This document shows positions 56,060 to 63,961 of a stretch of 64,000 bases of DNA, piece by piece; position 1 is the first letter of the stretch; each line of letters begins with the position of its first letter. The notes under the pieces are model-generated. The model was not told the DNA's origin and searched no databases. It was given only the letters and a program-made list of their open reading frames with translations. The DNA comes from Iningainema tapete BLCC-T55. Its GTDB lineage: Bacteria; Cyanobacteriota; Cyanobacteriia; Cyanobacteriales; Nostocaceae. The stretch covers positions 124,001 to 188,000 of the forward strand of contig NZ_JACXAE010000072.1 of NCBI RefSeq assembly GCF_014698965.1, written 5' to 3'. The position numbers and the translations under genes were made by a program.

Positions 56060-56845
56060 ATGCCGCGCATCTTTGACAACATCAACTTGCAACTACTACC
56101 GATTCTGCGATCAACTCTCAAAGTCTCTTATCGCGCTGATTTTTGCGTCGGCTACTTCAATCTCAGGGGTTGGCGGAAACTTGACGACTTGATTGAGCAG
56201 TATGTGGGTAGTGAAGGTGCTTGTTGTCGTTTGCTGATAGGGATGCAAAATCACGAGAGTGATGAAGTTCAAGCAGCATGTTTAACAATTTATTTGACTT
56301 TCAAAAAGCAGCAGTTCAACTGGCAGCGCGTCATGTCACCAGACGTGGGGGTGTACTAATTGGGGATGTGGTTGGTTTAGGCAAAACTTTGGTAGGAACT
56401 GCCCTTGCTAAAATTTTACAAGAAGACTGTCTACTAGAAACGCTAATTATTTGCCCGAAAAACTTAGTAAAAATGTGGCAGGAGTATGTAGATAACTATC
56501 GGTTGTATGCTAAAGTACTGTCTATCTCTCAAGTGCATCAGTTACCAGAATTACGCCGCTATCGAGTTGTTTTAATTGATGAAAGTCATAATCTCAGGAA
56601 TCGGGAAGGAAAGAGATATAGAGCGATCGCTGAATATCTAGCTACCAATCAAAGTAAATGTATTTTGCTCTCTGCAACTCCTTACAATAAAACCTATCTT
56701 GACTTGTCTGCCCAACTGCGGTTATTTGTTCCAGAAGATGAAGATTTGGGATTTCGTCCAGAAGCCTTACTTAATCAACTAGGCGGCGGTACGGTGAGAG
56801 AATTAGACTTGATCAGAAAGCATCAATGTTCTGTACGCTCTTTAG
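56060..56845 (+). pseudogene. Remnant of a PLD-domain/SNF2 helicase
   Basis: The N-terminal frame (MPRIFDNINLQLLPILRSTL...FCVGYFNLRGW) is the start of a phospholipase-D-like domain and reads to about 56270. Thereafter the other frame (FDFQKAAVQLAARHV, GDVVGLGKTLVGTALA, VLIDESHNLRNREGKRYRAI, LLSATPYNKTY) is the SNF2 helicase core. The middle is deleted with a frame change near 56270-56290. The gene stops abruptly near 56830, where it collides with the opposing HigA gene, so the C-terminal helicase lobe is gone. Such PLD-SNF2 proteins are usually about 1000 residues and are common in defence islands. Confidence 0.85.
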
Positions 56846-56847
56846 CT

Positions 56848-57228
56848 CTATGCCGAAGCTTTTTCCAGCTCGTAAGGCTGAATCAAAACGGACGCCGGAA
56901 TCCCTAATTGACTGTGCAAACGTCGAATCATCTCCAAAGTTAACGCCCGTTTGCGATTTAACACCTCCGCCACTTGCGCCCGACTGCCAATTGCAGGCTC
57001 CAAATCGCGCCGGGATAACCCACGACTTTCCAGATAATACATAATCGCCTCAATCGGATCTGGTGCTTCAATTGGGTAGTTACGTTTTTCGTATGCTTCC
57101 ACCAGCGTCGTGAGAATTTCTAGGCGATCGCACTCTGGTGTATTCGCTTGGGCGTCGAAAAGTCTTTCAATTTCATCCAACGCAGCACGATAGTCAGCTT
57201 CTGTTTTGATAGGACGAAGTTCAAGCAT
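56848..57228 (-). CDS. HigA-type antitoxin (XRE)
   Basis: The 126-residue protein starts with ELRPIKTEADYRAALDEI, the HigA N-terminal, and has a HTH at about 78-118 (SRRDLEPAIGSRAQVAEVL, ALTLEMIRRLHSQLGIP). It precedes, in the direction of transcription, nothing; the toxin remnant lies 11 bp upstream. HigA neutralises and represses HigB. Confidence 0.9.
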   Translation of the reverse strand: MLELRPIKTEADYRAALDEIERLFDAQANTPECDRLEILTTLVEAYEKRNYPIEAPDPIEAIMYYLESRGLSRRDLEPAIGSRAQVAEVLNRKRALTLEMIRRLHSQLGIPASVLIQPYELEKASA

Positions 57229-57239
57229 GATGTATCACC

Positions 57240-57395
57240 TCAAATCGTTTCTGCATCTACGTTGTCATATTCTTTGTGCGTACCAATAAAACGAATAAAC
57301 ACAATACTAATGTCATAGCGAATGTGAACTATCAAGCGATAATCATTACCTTTGATATTAAATACAACACGGTTATTTGATTTTTCGATTCTAGT
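57240..57395 (-). pseudogene. 5'-truncated HigB toxin remnant
   Basis: The minus-strand frame reads [17 protein letters not shown], then [18 protein letters not shown] and DNVDAETI-stop: the last half of the HigB toxin family (about 50 of 100 residues). An in-frame TAG precedes it and no N-terminal half is present. It sits 11 bp before higA, in the standard higB-higA order. Confidence 0.85.
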
Positions 57396-57432
57396 CTAGA
57401 CTACGGACAATAACAATCAAAGTTGGTGAAAG

Positions 57433-57642
57433 ATGACTACCCAAAAGTTGATGTTGGAAATCCCAGAATCGCTCTTTGAGCAACTACATCATTTTGCTGA
57501 GTTGACAGGACAATCTGTCGAATTTCTGGCACTACAAAGTATCACGAGTAACTTACCCCGCTGCACAGAAAAAGTACATGACCTTGATGAACTACTGTCA
57601 CGAGTAACAGCCGATAATCTACATAATGAAAAGTCACACTAA
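57433..57642 (+). CDS. Small protein, antitoxin-like
   Basis: The 69-residue protein (MTTQKLMLEIPESLFEQLHHFAEL) has a good RBS (GGTGAAAG) before ATG 57433. The start resembles ribbon-helix-helix antitoxins (a beta strand, then helices), but the family is not certain. It lies between the HigB remnant and tRNA-Thr. Confidence 0.6.
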   Translation: MTTQKLMLEIPESLFEQLHHFAELTGQSVEFLALQSITSNLPRCTEKVHDLDELLSRVTADNLHNEKSH

Positions 57643-57657
57643 GATAAATAGGGTCAA

Positions 57658-57729
57658 AGCCAGCAGTCGGATTTGAACCGACGACCTTCCGATTACAAGT
57701 CGGATGCACTACCACTGTGCTATGCTGGC
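57658..57729 (-). tRNA. tRNA-Thr (anticodon UGU)
   Basis: The minus strand folds into a full cloverleaf: acceptor GCCAGCA/TGCTGGC, D stem GCAC/GTGC, anticodon stem TCCGA/TCGGA with loop CTTGTAA (anticodon TGT), T stem GTCGG/CCGAC with loop TTCAAAT. CCA is not encoded. It lies beside a decaying toxin-antitoxin and helicase patch, so it could be an integration site. Confidence 0.96.
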
Positions 57730-57910
57730 GTACTACTAGTCTAACAACGTCGCACTAATTTGAGATTATAGCATAAACGAGCTGACTGTCAACAAATAAT
57801 TAGATTTGTCTTGAAGAGCTTGGAAGAGACATGTGTTTTGCCATACAGTTATCTAAAGCAGAGGAAACACATAATCGTTCTCGATCAATCAGACTTTAAA
57901 AAGTACTAGC

Positions 57911-58831
57911 ATGGCAGCATTGAGCGGACGAGATTTATTAAGCTTAGCAGACCTTAGTTCCAGTGAAGTTCTTGAACTCCTGCACATGGCAACCCAGCTA
58001 AAATTAAAAAGGCTGAATTTGCAGTGTAACAAAGTTTTGGGACTACTATTTTCTAAAGCTTCGACTCGAACCAGGGTAAGCTTTACTGTAGCGATGTACC
58101 AACTTGGTGGACAAGTAATTGATCTTAATCCTAACGTCACTCAAGTAAGTCGCGGAGAACCTGTGCAGGATACAGCACGAGTTTTGGATCGATATTTAGA
58201 TATTCTAGCAATTCGCACCTTTGCCCAGCAAGAATTAGAAACTTTTGCCCACTATGCCAAAATTCCAGTAATTAATGCTCTGACAGATTTAGAGCACCCG
58301 TGTCAGGTATTGGCTGATTTGATGACAGTTCAAGAATGCTTTGGCACATGCACTGGGTTAACCTTAACTTACGTGGGTGACGGGAATAATGTGGCTAATT
58401 CTTTGATGCTAGGTTGTGCTTTAGCGGGGATGAATGTTCGAGTAGCCACACCAAGTGGATATGAGCCTAATGCAGCGATTGTTGAAAAAGCACGCTCAAT
58501 TGCAGGCGATAAAACGCAAATAATTATAACTCATGATGCTGAAGCTGCAACAAAAGGTGCTCATGTACTTTACACAGATGTTTGGGCAAGTATGGGGCAA
58601 GAAGCCGAAGCAACTAACCGAATGCCAGTTTTCCAACCTTATCAAATTAATGAGCAGCTCTTAAGTCTTGCCGATTCAGAGGCAATTGTTTTACACTGCT
58701 TACCCGCTCACCGGGGAGAAGAACTTACTGATGAAGTCATCGAAGGTTCTCAATCAAGAGTTTGGGAGCAAGCGGAAAATCGTTTGCACGCGCAAAAAGC
58801 TTTACTTGCCAGCATTTTAGGTGCAGAATAA
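57911..58831 (+). CDS. argF: Ornithine carbamoyltransferase
   Basis: The 306-residue protein has the carbamoyl-phosphate motif STRTRVSF, FAQQELETFAHYA, the HPCQ-type motif LEHPCQVLADLMT and the ornithine/catalytic Cys motif VLHCLPAHRGEEL. It makes citrulline from ornithine in arginine synthesis. A terminator and palindrome follow. Confidence 0.96.
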   Translation: MAALSGRDLLSLADLSSSEVLELLHMATQLKLKRLNLQCNKVLGLLFSKASTRTRVSFTVAMYQLGGQVIDLNPNVTQVSRGEPVQDTARVLDRYLDILAIRTFAQQELETFAHYAKIPVINALTDLEHPCQVLADLMTVQECFGTCTGLTLTYVGDGNNVANSLMLGCALAGMNVRVATPSGYEPNAAIVEKARSIAGDKTQIIITHDAEAATKGAHVLYTDVWASMGQEAEATNRMPVFQPYQINEQLLSLADSEAIVLHCLPAHRGEELTDEVIEGSQSRVWEQAENRLHAQKALLASILGAE

Positions 58832-58832
58832 C

Positions 58833-58861
58833 GTACAGACGCCCCGCCGGGGCGTCTGTAC
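58833..58861. repeat. Dispersed palindrome, copy 8
   Basis: Perfect arms GTACAGACGCCCC and GGGGCGTCTGTAC directly after argF; the second position of the outer arm is changed on both sides, a compensated change. Confidence 0.9.
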
Positions 58862-58981
58862 AACGTGCAATTTTTCTTTTTAAAATCTAGTATTAGCAAA
58901 AAATACATTTTGAGTATTTTTACTCATAATTGAAGAATTCACACTCCTAATTTTTTCTTTTATCTTGAATCTTTTGAATTT

Positions 58982-59005
58982 CCCCTTTCCATAAAGGGGT
59001 TTTTT
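58982..59005 (+). terminator. Rho-independent terminator
   Basis: CCCCTTT (58982-58988) and AAAGGGG (58993-58999), loop CCAT, followed by TTTTTT (59000-59005). It terminates argF and insulates lexA. Confidence 0.85.
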
Positions 59006-59007
59006 GT

Positions 59008-59021
59008 AGTACTAATGTTCT
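59008..59021 (+). promoter_or_regulatory. Cyanobacterial LexA box (autoregulation)
   Basis: AGTACTAATGTTCT fits the cyanobacterial LexA consensus RGTACNNNDGTWCB at every position and lies 30 bp upstream of the lexA ATG, where it would block the promoter. Confidence 0.85.
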
Positions 59022-59050
59022 AAGAAGTGTATTTACTTCCCTACAAAATT

Positions 59051-59656
59051 ATGGAAAGTTTGACAGAAGCTCAAAGAGAACTTTACGAATGGCTGGTGGA
59101 ATACATCCGCACGCACCAACATTCGCCTTCAATTCGACAGATGATGCTGGCGATGAATCTTAAGTCTCCAGCACCAATTCAAAGTCGGTTGGAACATTTA
59201 CGAGTCAAGGGATATATTGAATGGCATGAAGGCAAGGCGCGGACAATTCGGATTATACATCCACAGAAGCAAGGTGTGCCAATTTTAGGCTCTATTGCCG
59301 CAGGTGGTTTAATAGAACCTTTCAACGATGCAGTAGAACATTTAGACTTAACTACTTTGTCGTTACCCCCACAAACCTATGCTCTGCGAGTCACAGGCGA
59401 CAGCATGATAGAAGATTCCATCGCTGATGGAGATTTGGTATTTCTACGCCCAGTACAAGAACCATCTCATCTCAAAAATGGTACTATCGTTGCTGCCAGA
59501 GTAGAGGGACATGGTACAACATTAAAGCGATTTTATCGTATGGGCGATCGCGTCACCCTCAAACCAGCCAATTCTAAATACAACCCCATTGATGTTAACG
59601 CCTTCCAAGTACAGGTACAAGGTTCCCTTGTTGCTGTTTGGCGCAGTTACAACTAA
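59051..59656 (+). CDS. lexA: LexA repressor (cleavage-competent)
   Basis: The 201-residue protein has an N-terminal winged helix (SIRQMMLAMNLKSPAPIQSRL) and a C-terminal peptidase fold. The cleavage site Ala84-Gly85 (IAAGGL), Ser118 (GDSMIED) and Lys159 (TLKRF) are all present, so RecA-stimulated self-cleavage is expected, unlike Synechocystis LexA, which lacks key residues. It is preceded by a LexA box, so is autoregulated. ATG 59051 is chosen over an in-frame ATG at 59027. Confidence 0.96.
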   Translation: MESLTEAQRELYEWLVEYIRTHQHSPSIRQMMLAMNLKSPAPIQSRLEHLRVKGYIEWHEGKARTIRIIHPQKQGVPILGSIAAGGLIEPFNDAVEHLDLTTLSLPPQTYALRVTGDSMIEDSIADGDLVFLRPVQEPSHLKNGTIVAARVEGHGTTLKRFYRMGDRVTLKPANSKYNPIDVNAFQVQVQGSLVAVWRSYN

Positions 59657-59666
59657 ATAAATGGGT

Positions 59667-59717
59667 AATGGCTAATCGCTAAAGGCTAATCGCTAAAAAA
59701 ACTAGCAATTAGCCATT
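59667..59717. repeat. 15-bp inverted repeat (one mismatch) between lexA and the helicase gene
   Basis: AATGGCTAATCGCTA (59667-59681) and TAGCAATTAGCCATT (59703-59717), part of the TTAGC/TAATTG intergenic repeat class. It may terminate lexA. Confidence 0.6.
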
Positions 59718-59748
59718 AGCAATTAACAATCTTAGTTATTGCAAATTT

Positions 59749-61215
59749 ATGTATTTAGTACAAAATCAAGTAAATTTCAAACTTAAACTACCATTTGCAG
59801 GCGAGAAAAAAGGCACTTATCAAACTCAGCCACCATTACCAGGATGCCCAATGATGCCGCATCTGGTGCAACTGCGCTCATATCAGCAACAAGCAATCAA
59901 TAACTGGTTTGCCAACAATGGCAGAGGTACGCTGAAAATGGCGACAGGTAGTGGTAAAACCATTACTGCGCTGGCTATTGCCTGTGAATTATACAAACAA
60001 ATTAACTTACAAGTTTTACTAGTCGTGTGTCCCTACCGACATCTCGTCACCCAATGGGCGCGAGAATGTGAAAAATTCAATTTAAAACCCATCCTAGCCT
60101 TCGAGAATTTACGCAGTTGGCAAAATGAACTTTCTAACCAACTATACAATGTACGTTCTGGTTCTCAAGCGTTTCTTACAGTAATTACCACTAACTCTAC
60201 TTTAATTGGAGATGGATTACAATCTCAACTTAAGTACTTTCCCGAAAAAACCCTAATTATTGGCGATGAGGCACATAACTTAGGCGCACCCAGGTTAGAA
60301 GAAAGTTTACCCCGCACAATTGGCTTGCGACTGGCTTTGTCTGCAACACCAGAAAGGTATTTTGATGAAAGTGGCACCCAATCTATATTTAATTACTTTG
60401 GTTCAGTACTCCAGCCAGAATTTACATTAAAAGATGCCATTAATCAAGGCGCTTTAGTACATTATCTTTACTATCCCATTTTAGTAGAACTAACAGATAC
60501 AGAAAGCCGCACTTACGCTAAATTGACACAAAAAATTGGTAGAGCGTTGCTATATCGGGAACGAGATGTTGAATTGGGTAATTTTGAAGACAATGAAGAC
60601 TTGAAGCCTTTGTTAATGCAGCGGGCAAGATTAATCGGTGCTGCTGAAAATAAGCTAAACGCTTTGCGTGAATTAATGAAAACTCGCAGAGAAACTAGTC
60701 ATACACTATTTTATTGCAGCGATGGTTCACAAGAAATAGGACAGCGTTCTAGCTTGCACCAATTGAAAGCCGTTGCTAAAATTTTGGGGGTAGAACTAGG
60801 TTATAGAGTAAGCACCTACACCGCCCAAACATCTTTACAAGAAAGAGAAGTTTTACGCCAACAATTTGAAAGCGGCGAATTACAAGGTTTAGTCGCCATT
60901 CGCTGTTTAGATGAAGGAGTGGATATTCCGGCTATTAAAACTGCTGTTATTTTAGCAAGTTCAGCTAATCCTCGTCAGTTTATTCAGCGACGTGGGCGAG
61001 TTTTACGTCCTGCACCAGGTAAAACTCGTGCCACAATATTTGACATGATTGTATTGCCACCAGATTTAGATCGGGATACTTTAGAAGTTGAACGTAATTT
61101 GCTACGGAAAGAATTACTGAGATTCGTAGAATTTGCTGATTTGGCTGACAATGCAGGTGAAGCGAGAATGAAGTTACTGAATTTACAAAAGAGATACGGA
61201 TTATTAGATATATAA
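59749..61215 (+). CDS. DEAD/DEAH helicase, probable DNA-phosphorothioation-linked restriction helicase
   Basis: The 488-residue superfamily 2 helicase has Walker A MATGSGKTITAL, the DEAH box IGDEAHNLG, motif III LALSATPERY and motif VI QFIQRRGRVLRP. There is no N-terminal nuclease domain in view. It begins with a cyanobacterial-type lead (LKLPFAGEKKGTYQ). Helicases of this shape accompany Dnd (phosphorothioate) loci as restriction components, and the next two genes on the strand include DndD. The name rests on context and my memory of the family, so a plain repair helicase is the alternative. Confidence 0.78.
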   Translation: MYLVQNQVNFKLKLPFAGEKKGTYQTQPPLPGCPMMPHLVQLRSYQQQAINNWFANNGRGTLKMATGSGKTITALAIACELYKQINLQVLLVVCPYRHLVTQWARECEKFNLKPILAFENLRSWQNELSNQLYNVRSGSQAFLTVITTNSTLIGDGLQSQLKYFPEKTLIIGDEAHNLGAPRLEESLPRTIGLRLALSATPERYFDESGTQSIFNYFGSVLQPEFTLKDAINQGALVHYLYYPILVELTDTESRTYAKLTQKIGRALLYRERDVELGNFEDNEDLKPLLMQRARLIGAAENKLNALRELMKTRRETSHTLFYCSDGSQEIGQRSSLHQLKAVAKILGVELGYRVSTYTAQTSLQEREVLRQQFESGELQGLVAIRCLDEGVDIPAIKTAVILASSANPRQFIQRRGRVLRPAPGKTRATIFDMIVLPPDLDRDTLEVERNLLRKELLRFVEFADLADNAGEARMKLLNLQKRYGLLDI

Positions 61216-61217
61216 TT

Positions 61218-61246
61218 GTAGAGACGTTCCGGCGGAACGTCTCTAC
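61218..61246. repeat. Dispersed palindrome, copy 9 (centre TTCCGGCGGAA)
   Basis: GTAGAGACGTTCC and GGAACGTCTCTAC, extended by TT/AA. It lies between the helicase stop and the 57-aa gene, within the putative Dnd operon. Confidence 0.9.
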
Positions 61247-61310
61247 AAGATTATTGATGACGAGATAATAAAGTGCTAAGATATACAAAAAACCAAATTT
61301 AAGCACCCAC

Positions 61311-61484
61311 ATGAATCGAGAAACTAATATAGATGATGTACAAGAGCCAATTAGCAGTGCTACCCCGGAAGTGCGGCAGATTATTGAGCAGGTATGGCAG
61401 TTAGAAAAGAGTAGATTAGATAAGAAAAGTAATAGCCATATTAATGATGATATTTTGACAATTGTGAAGGAAGCCGTTCGATGA
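61311..61484 (+). CDS. 57-aa protein preceding DndD
   Basis: The small protein MNRETNIDDVQEPISSATPE... ends ILTIVKEAVR. Its TGA overlaps the DndD start (ATGA, 61481-61484), so it is translationally coupled. It is acidic to neutral and helical, with no known domain. The coupling supports it as a real gene, perhaps a regulator or a structural partner of DndD. Confidence 0.7.
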   Translation: MNRETNIDDVQEPISSATPEVRQIIEQVWQLEKSRLDKKSNSHINDDILTIVKEAVR

Positions 61485-63553
61485 AGCTGACTTCAATTAA
61501 ACTTTGTAATTTTCGCTCTTTTTATGGTAAGACACCAGAGATTATTGTAGCCGGAGGTGACGATCGCAACACCACGATTATTCACGGTAATAATGGCTCT
61601 GGAAAAACAAGTCTGCTGAATGCGTTTACTTGGGTGCTGTATGAAAAGTTTAGTGCAGCTTTCGCATCGTCTGAGCAGTTAGTGAATAAGCGTGCGATCG
61701 CAGAAGCTAAACAAGGACAAGCGGTAGAATGTTGGGTAGAAGTTTTTTGGGAACATGAAGGTAAACGCTACCGAGTAAAACGCCAGTGTCGCGTTTATAA
61801 GAATAAAACTGACTTTGACATTGGTAAAACAGAGTTGTTTATGCAGGTAGCTGGGGATGATGGAAAGTGGTATTTCCCCCCACAGCAACCAGAAGAAGTC
61901 ATTGGGCAAATTTTACCTGCTAGTCTACATCAATATTTCTTCTTTGACGGCGAACGCATTGAAGAGATAGTTCGTTCTGATAAAAAAGCGGAAATTGCTG
62001 AAGCCACAAAAATTTTCTTAGGTGTGGAGGTAATTAACCGTTCGATTAGACACTTGGGAGAAGCGAAAAAAACTTTGGAGCAGGAGTTAAAAGCAATTGG
62101 TGATGCGGGAATTAAACAGATTTTGCGCGAAGCAGAAAACATAGAACAAGAAATTGAGCGCATCTCCAAAAGACAAACGGAAATTGAACAAGAGTTAGAG
62201 TACCAACAAACTTTTAAAAAAGAAACAAATAACCGTTTAAGAGAGCTTAGTGCAGCTAAGGAATTAGCAGAAAGACGGCAAGAATTAGAAAAACAAAAAG
62301 CAGCGAATCAAGATAACTTGAGACAAACTAGGGAAGCTATCCAAAAAGCAATTTCGGCACGCGGTTATACAGTATTACTATCAGAACATACAAACATATA
62401 TCAGGAAATAATTGAAGATTTTAAGCAACGAGGTGAGTTAAAGGCAGGAATTTCGCGTGAATTTATCAATAATTTACTCAACTCTCGGCGCTGTATTTGT
62501 GGCACAGAATTAAAAGTAGGAAAACCTGTACACGAGCATGTGAAAAGTTGGTTAGATAAAGCTGGTTCCTCAGCAGTCGAAGAAACATCTATCCGCATCA
62601 GCGCACAAGTGGATGAAATTGATAAGCAAGTAGCAGCTTTTTGGGAAGAAATTGACAAAGAACAAGCAAGACAAAATCAATTAAGACAAGTTGTGTCAAC
62701 AATAGAGAGTGAGTTAGATAATATTCAAGAACGATTGCGTAAAGATGCTAACGAAGAAATTAGCAGTTTACAAAAGCGATTGGATGAAATTGAAGAAAGA
62801 ATCAGAGATTTAACGCTAGAGCAAGGTGCGAATCAGCAACAAATTGCTAACTGTAAAGCTGAATTGGAAGGTTTGGGTAAACAAATTGCTAAGCAGAAAC
62901 TGAATGAGGAACGACAGGCACTAACTCAGCGACGCATCAGCGCAACTCAAGATGCAATTGAAAGATTAACGGAAATGAGAGTTCGTCAAGAGAAACAGTT
63001 TCGCGCTTCATTAGAAAAGCGGGTACAAGAAATATTTAGTGAAATTTCATTTACGCCTTATATTCCTAAAATCAGTGATAAATATGAACTGACGCTGGTG
63101 GAAAATACCACAGGCGTAGAAGCATCTGTTGCAGCTTCTACCGGAGAAAATCAAATCTTGAGTTTATCGTTTATTAGCAGCATTATCGACATGGTGCGGG
63201 AATGGAGTGGGAAAAGACAAATGTTGATGGCTCCAGATAGTAGCACCTTCCCGATTATCATGGATTCACCCTTTGGCAGTTTGGATGAACATTATCGACG
63301 GCGGATTGCCAAAACAATACCCAAATTAGCAAATCAGTTGATGGTTTTAGTGACTAAAACTCAGTGGCGCGGAGAAGTAGAAGAAGAAATCACCGACAAA
63401 ATAGGTAAAGAATATGTACTGACTTACTACTCTTCCAAACCCGATTGCGAACAAGATTACATTGAATTGGGTGATGAATACTATCCCTTAGTCAGACAAA
63501 GTCCAAATGAATTCGAGTACACAGAAATCATTGAAGTCAACCGCGAAATTTAA
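61481..63553 (+). CDS. dndD: DndD-like SMC/Rad50-type ATPase (DNA sulfur modification)
   Basis: The 690-residue protein has an N-terminal half ATPase (ITSIKLCNFRSF-type start, Walker A GNNGSGKTSLLNAF), two long coiled-coil arms (about 195-300 and 375-510) joined by a Zn-hook-like segment with RRCICGTEL (CxC), and a C-terminal half with signature STGENQILSLSF and Walker B IIMDSPFGSLDEH. DndD works with DndC and DndE in inserting phosphorothioate into DNA. HIP-type neighbours are a helicase and a small coupled ORF. DndC and DndE are not visible within this window and may lie beyond its right edge. Confidence 0.88.
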   Translation: MKLTSIKLCNFRSFYGKTPEIIVAGGDDRNTTIIHGNNGSGKTSLLNAFTWVLYEKFSAAFASSEQLVNKRAIAEAKQGQAVECWVEVFWEHEGKRYRVKRQCRVYKNKTDFDIGKTELFMQVAGDDGKWYFPPQQPEEVIGQILPASLHQYFFFDGERIEEIVRSDKKAEIAEATKIFLGVEVINRSIRHLGEAKKTLEQELKAIGDAGIKQILREAENIEQEIERISKRQTEIEQELEYQQTFKKETNNRLRELSAAKELAERRQELEKQKAANQDNLRQTREAIQKAISARGYTVLLSEHTNIYQEIIEDFKQRGELKAGISREFINNLLNSRRCICGTELKVGKPVHEHVKSWLDKAGSSAVEETSIRISAQVDEIDKQVAAFWEEIDKEQARQNQLRQVVSTIESELDNIQERLRKDANEEISSLQKRLDEIEERIRDLTLEQGANQQQIANCKAELEGLGKQIAKQKLNEERQALTQRRISATQDAIERLTEMRVRQEKQFRASLEKRVQEIFSEISFTPYIPKISDKYELTLVENTTGVEASVAASTGENQILSLSFISSIIDMVREWSGKRQMLMAPDSSTFPIIMDSPFGSLDEHYRRRIAKTIPKLANQLMVLVTKTQWRGEVEEEITDKIGKEYVLTYYSSKPDCEQDYIELGDEYYPLVRQSPNEFEYTEIIEVNREI

Positions 63554-63555
63554 CT

Positions 63556-63584
63556 GTAGAGACGCCCCGGTGGGGCGTCTGCAC
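63556..63584. repeat. Dispersed palindrome, copy 10
   Basis: GTAGAGACGCCCC and GGGGCGTCTGCAC, just after the dndD stop. Confidence 0.9.
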
Positions 63585-63662
63585 CGTGAAAATTTCTAGA
63601 TATTTTGATTTTTGCCTTTCAAAAAGCGAGTTAATCATGTATATTAGCGATCGCACACAGAT

Positions 63663-63691
63663 GTAGAGACGCCCCGACGGGGCGTCTCTAC
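63663..63691. repeat. Dispersed palindrome, copy 11
   Basis: Perfect GTAGAGACGCCCC/GGGGCGTCTCTAC arms, 79 bp after copy 10. Confidence 0.9.
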
Positions 63692-63961
63692 AGACATTTG
63701 CATTTCTATGTATATCAACCCTGATGTTAGGCAAACAACCGTTTACCTCTAAATATGCCTTTTCTGACATTAAGTCATTAGGCATTTATATTTCGTAACT
63801 AAGATCGCACCCCGAAATCTGGTAAGCTGCTAGCTATTTGGTAGCTTTCGTCCTAATTCTATCACGCGAATAATTTCATGGGGGGAGGGTATTAACCCCC
63901 CAATAGACAATGCAATGTTTAAGACTTTGAGTTAAGATGATGACAAATTAGATACGAGTAT

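Larger units (their letters stand above)
63554..63961. other. 408-bp region with two palindromes and a G6/C6 hairpin
   Basis: Holds palindrome copies 10 and 11, a strong GGGGGG/CCCCCC hairpin (63880-63901, loop about 10 nt) and the promoter region of the next gene. No complete ORF is credible. Confidence 0.7.

Noticed and set aside
63537-63785. Minus-strand 82-codon frame after dndD
   Set aside because: It runs through palindrome copies 10 and 11 (both encode the same T-P-H-R-G-V-S-T type peptide or its antisense), so it is repeat-derived.
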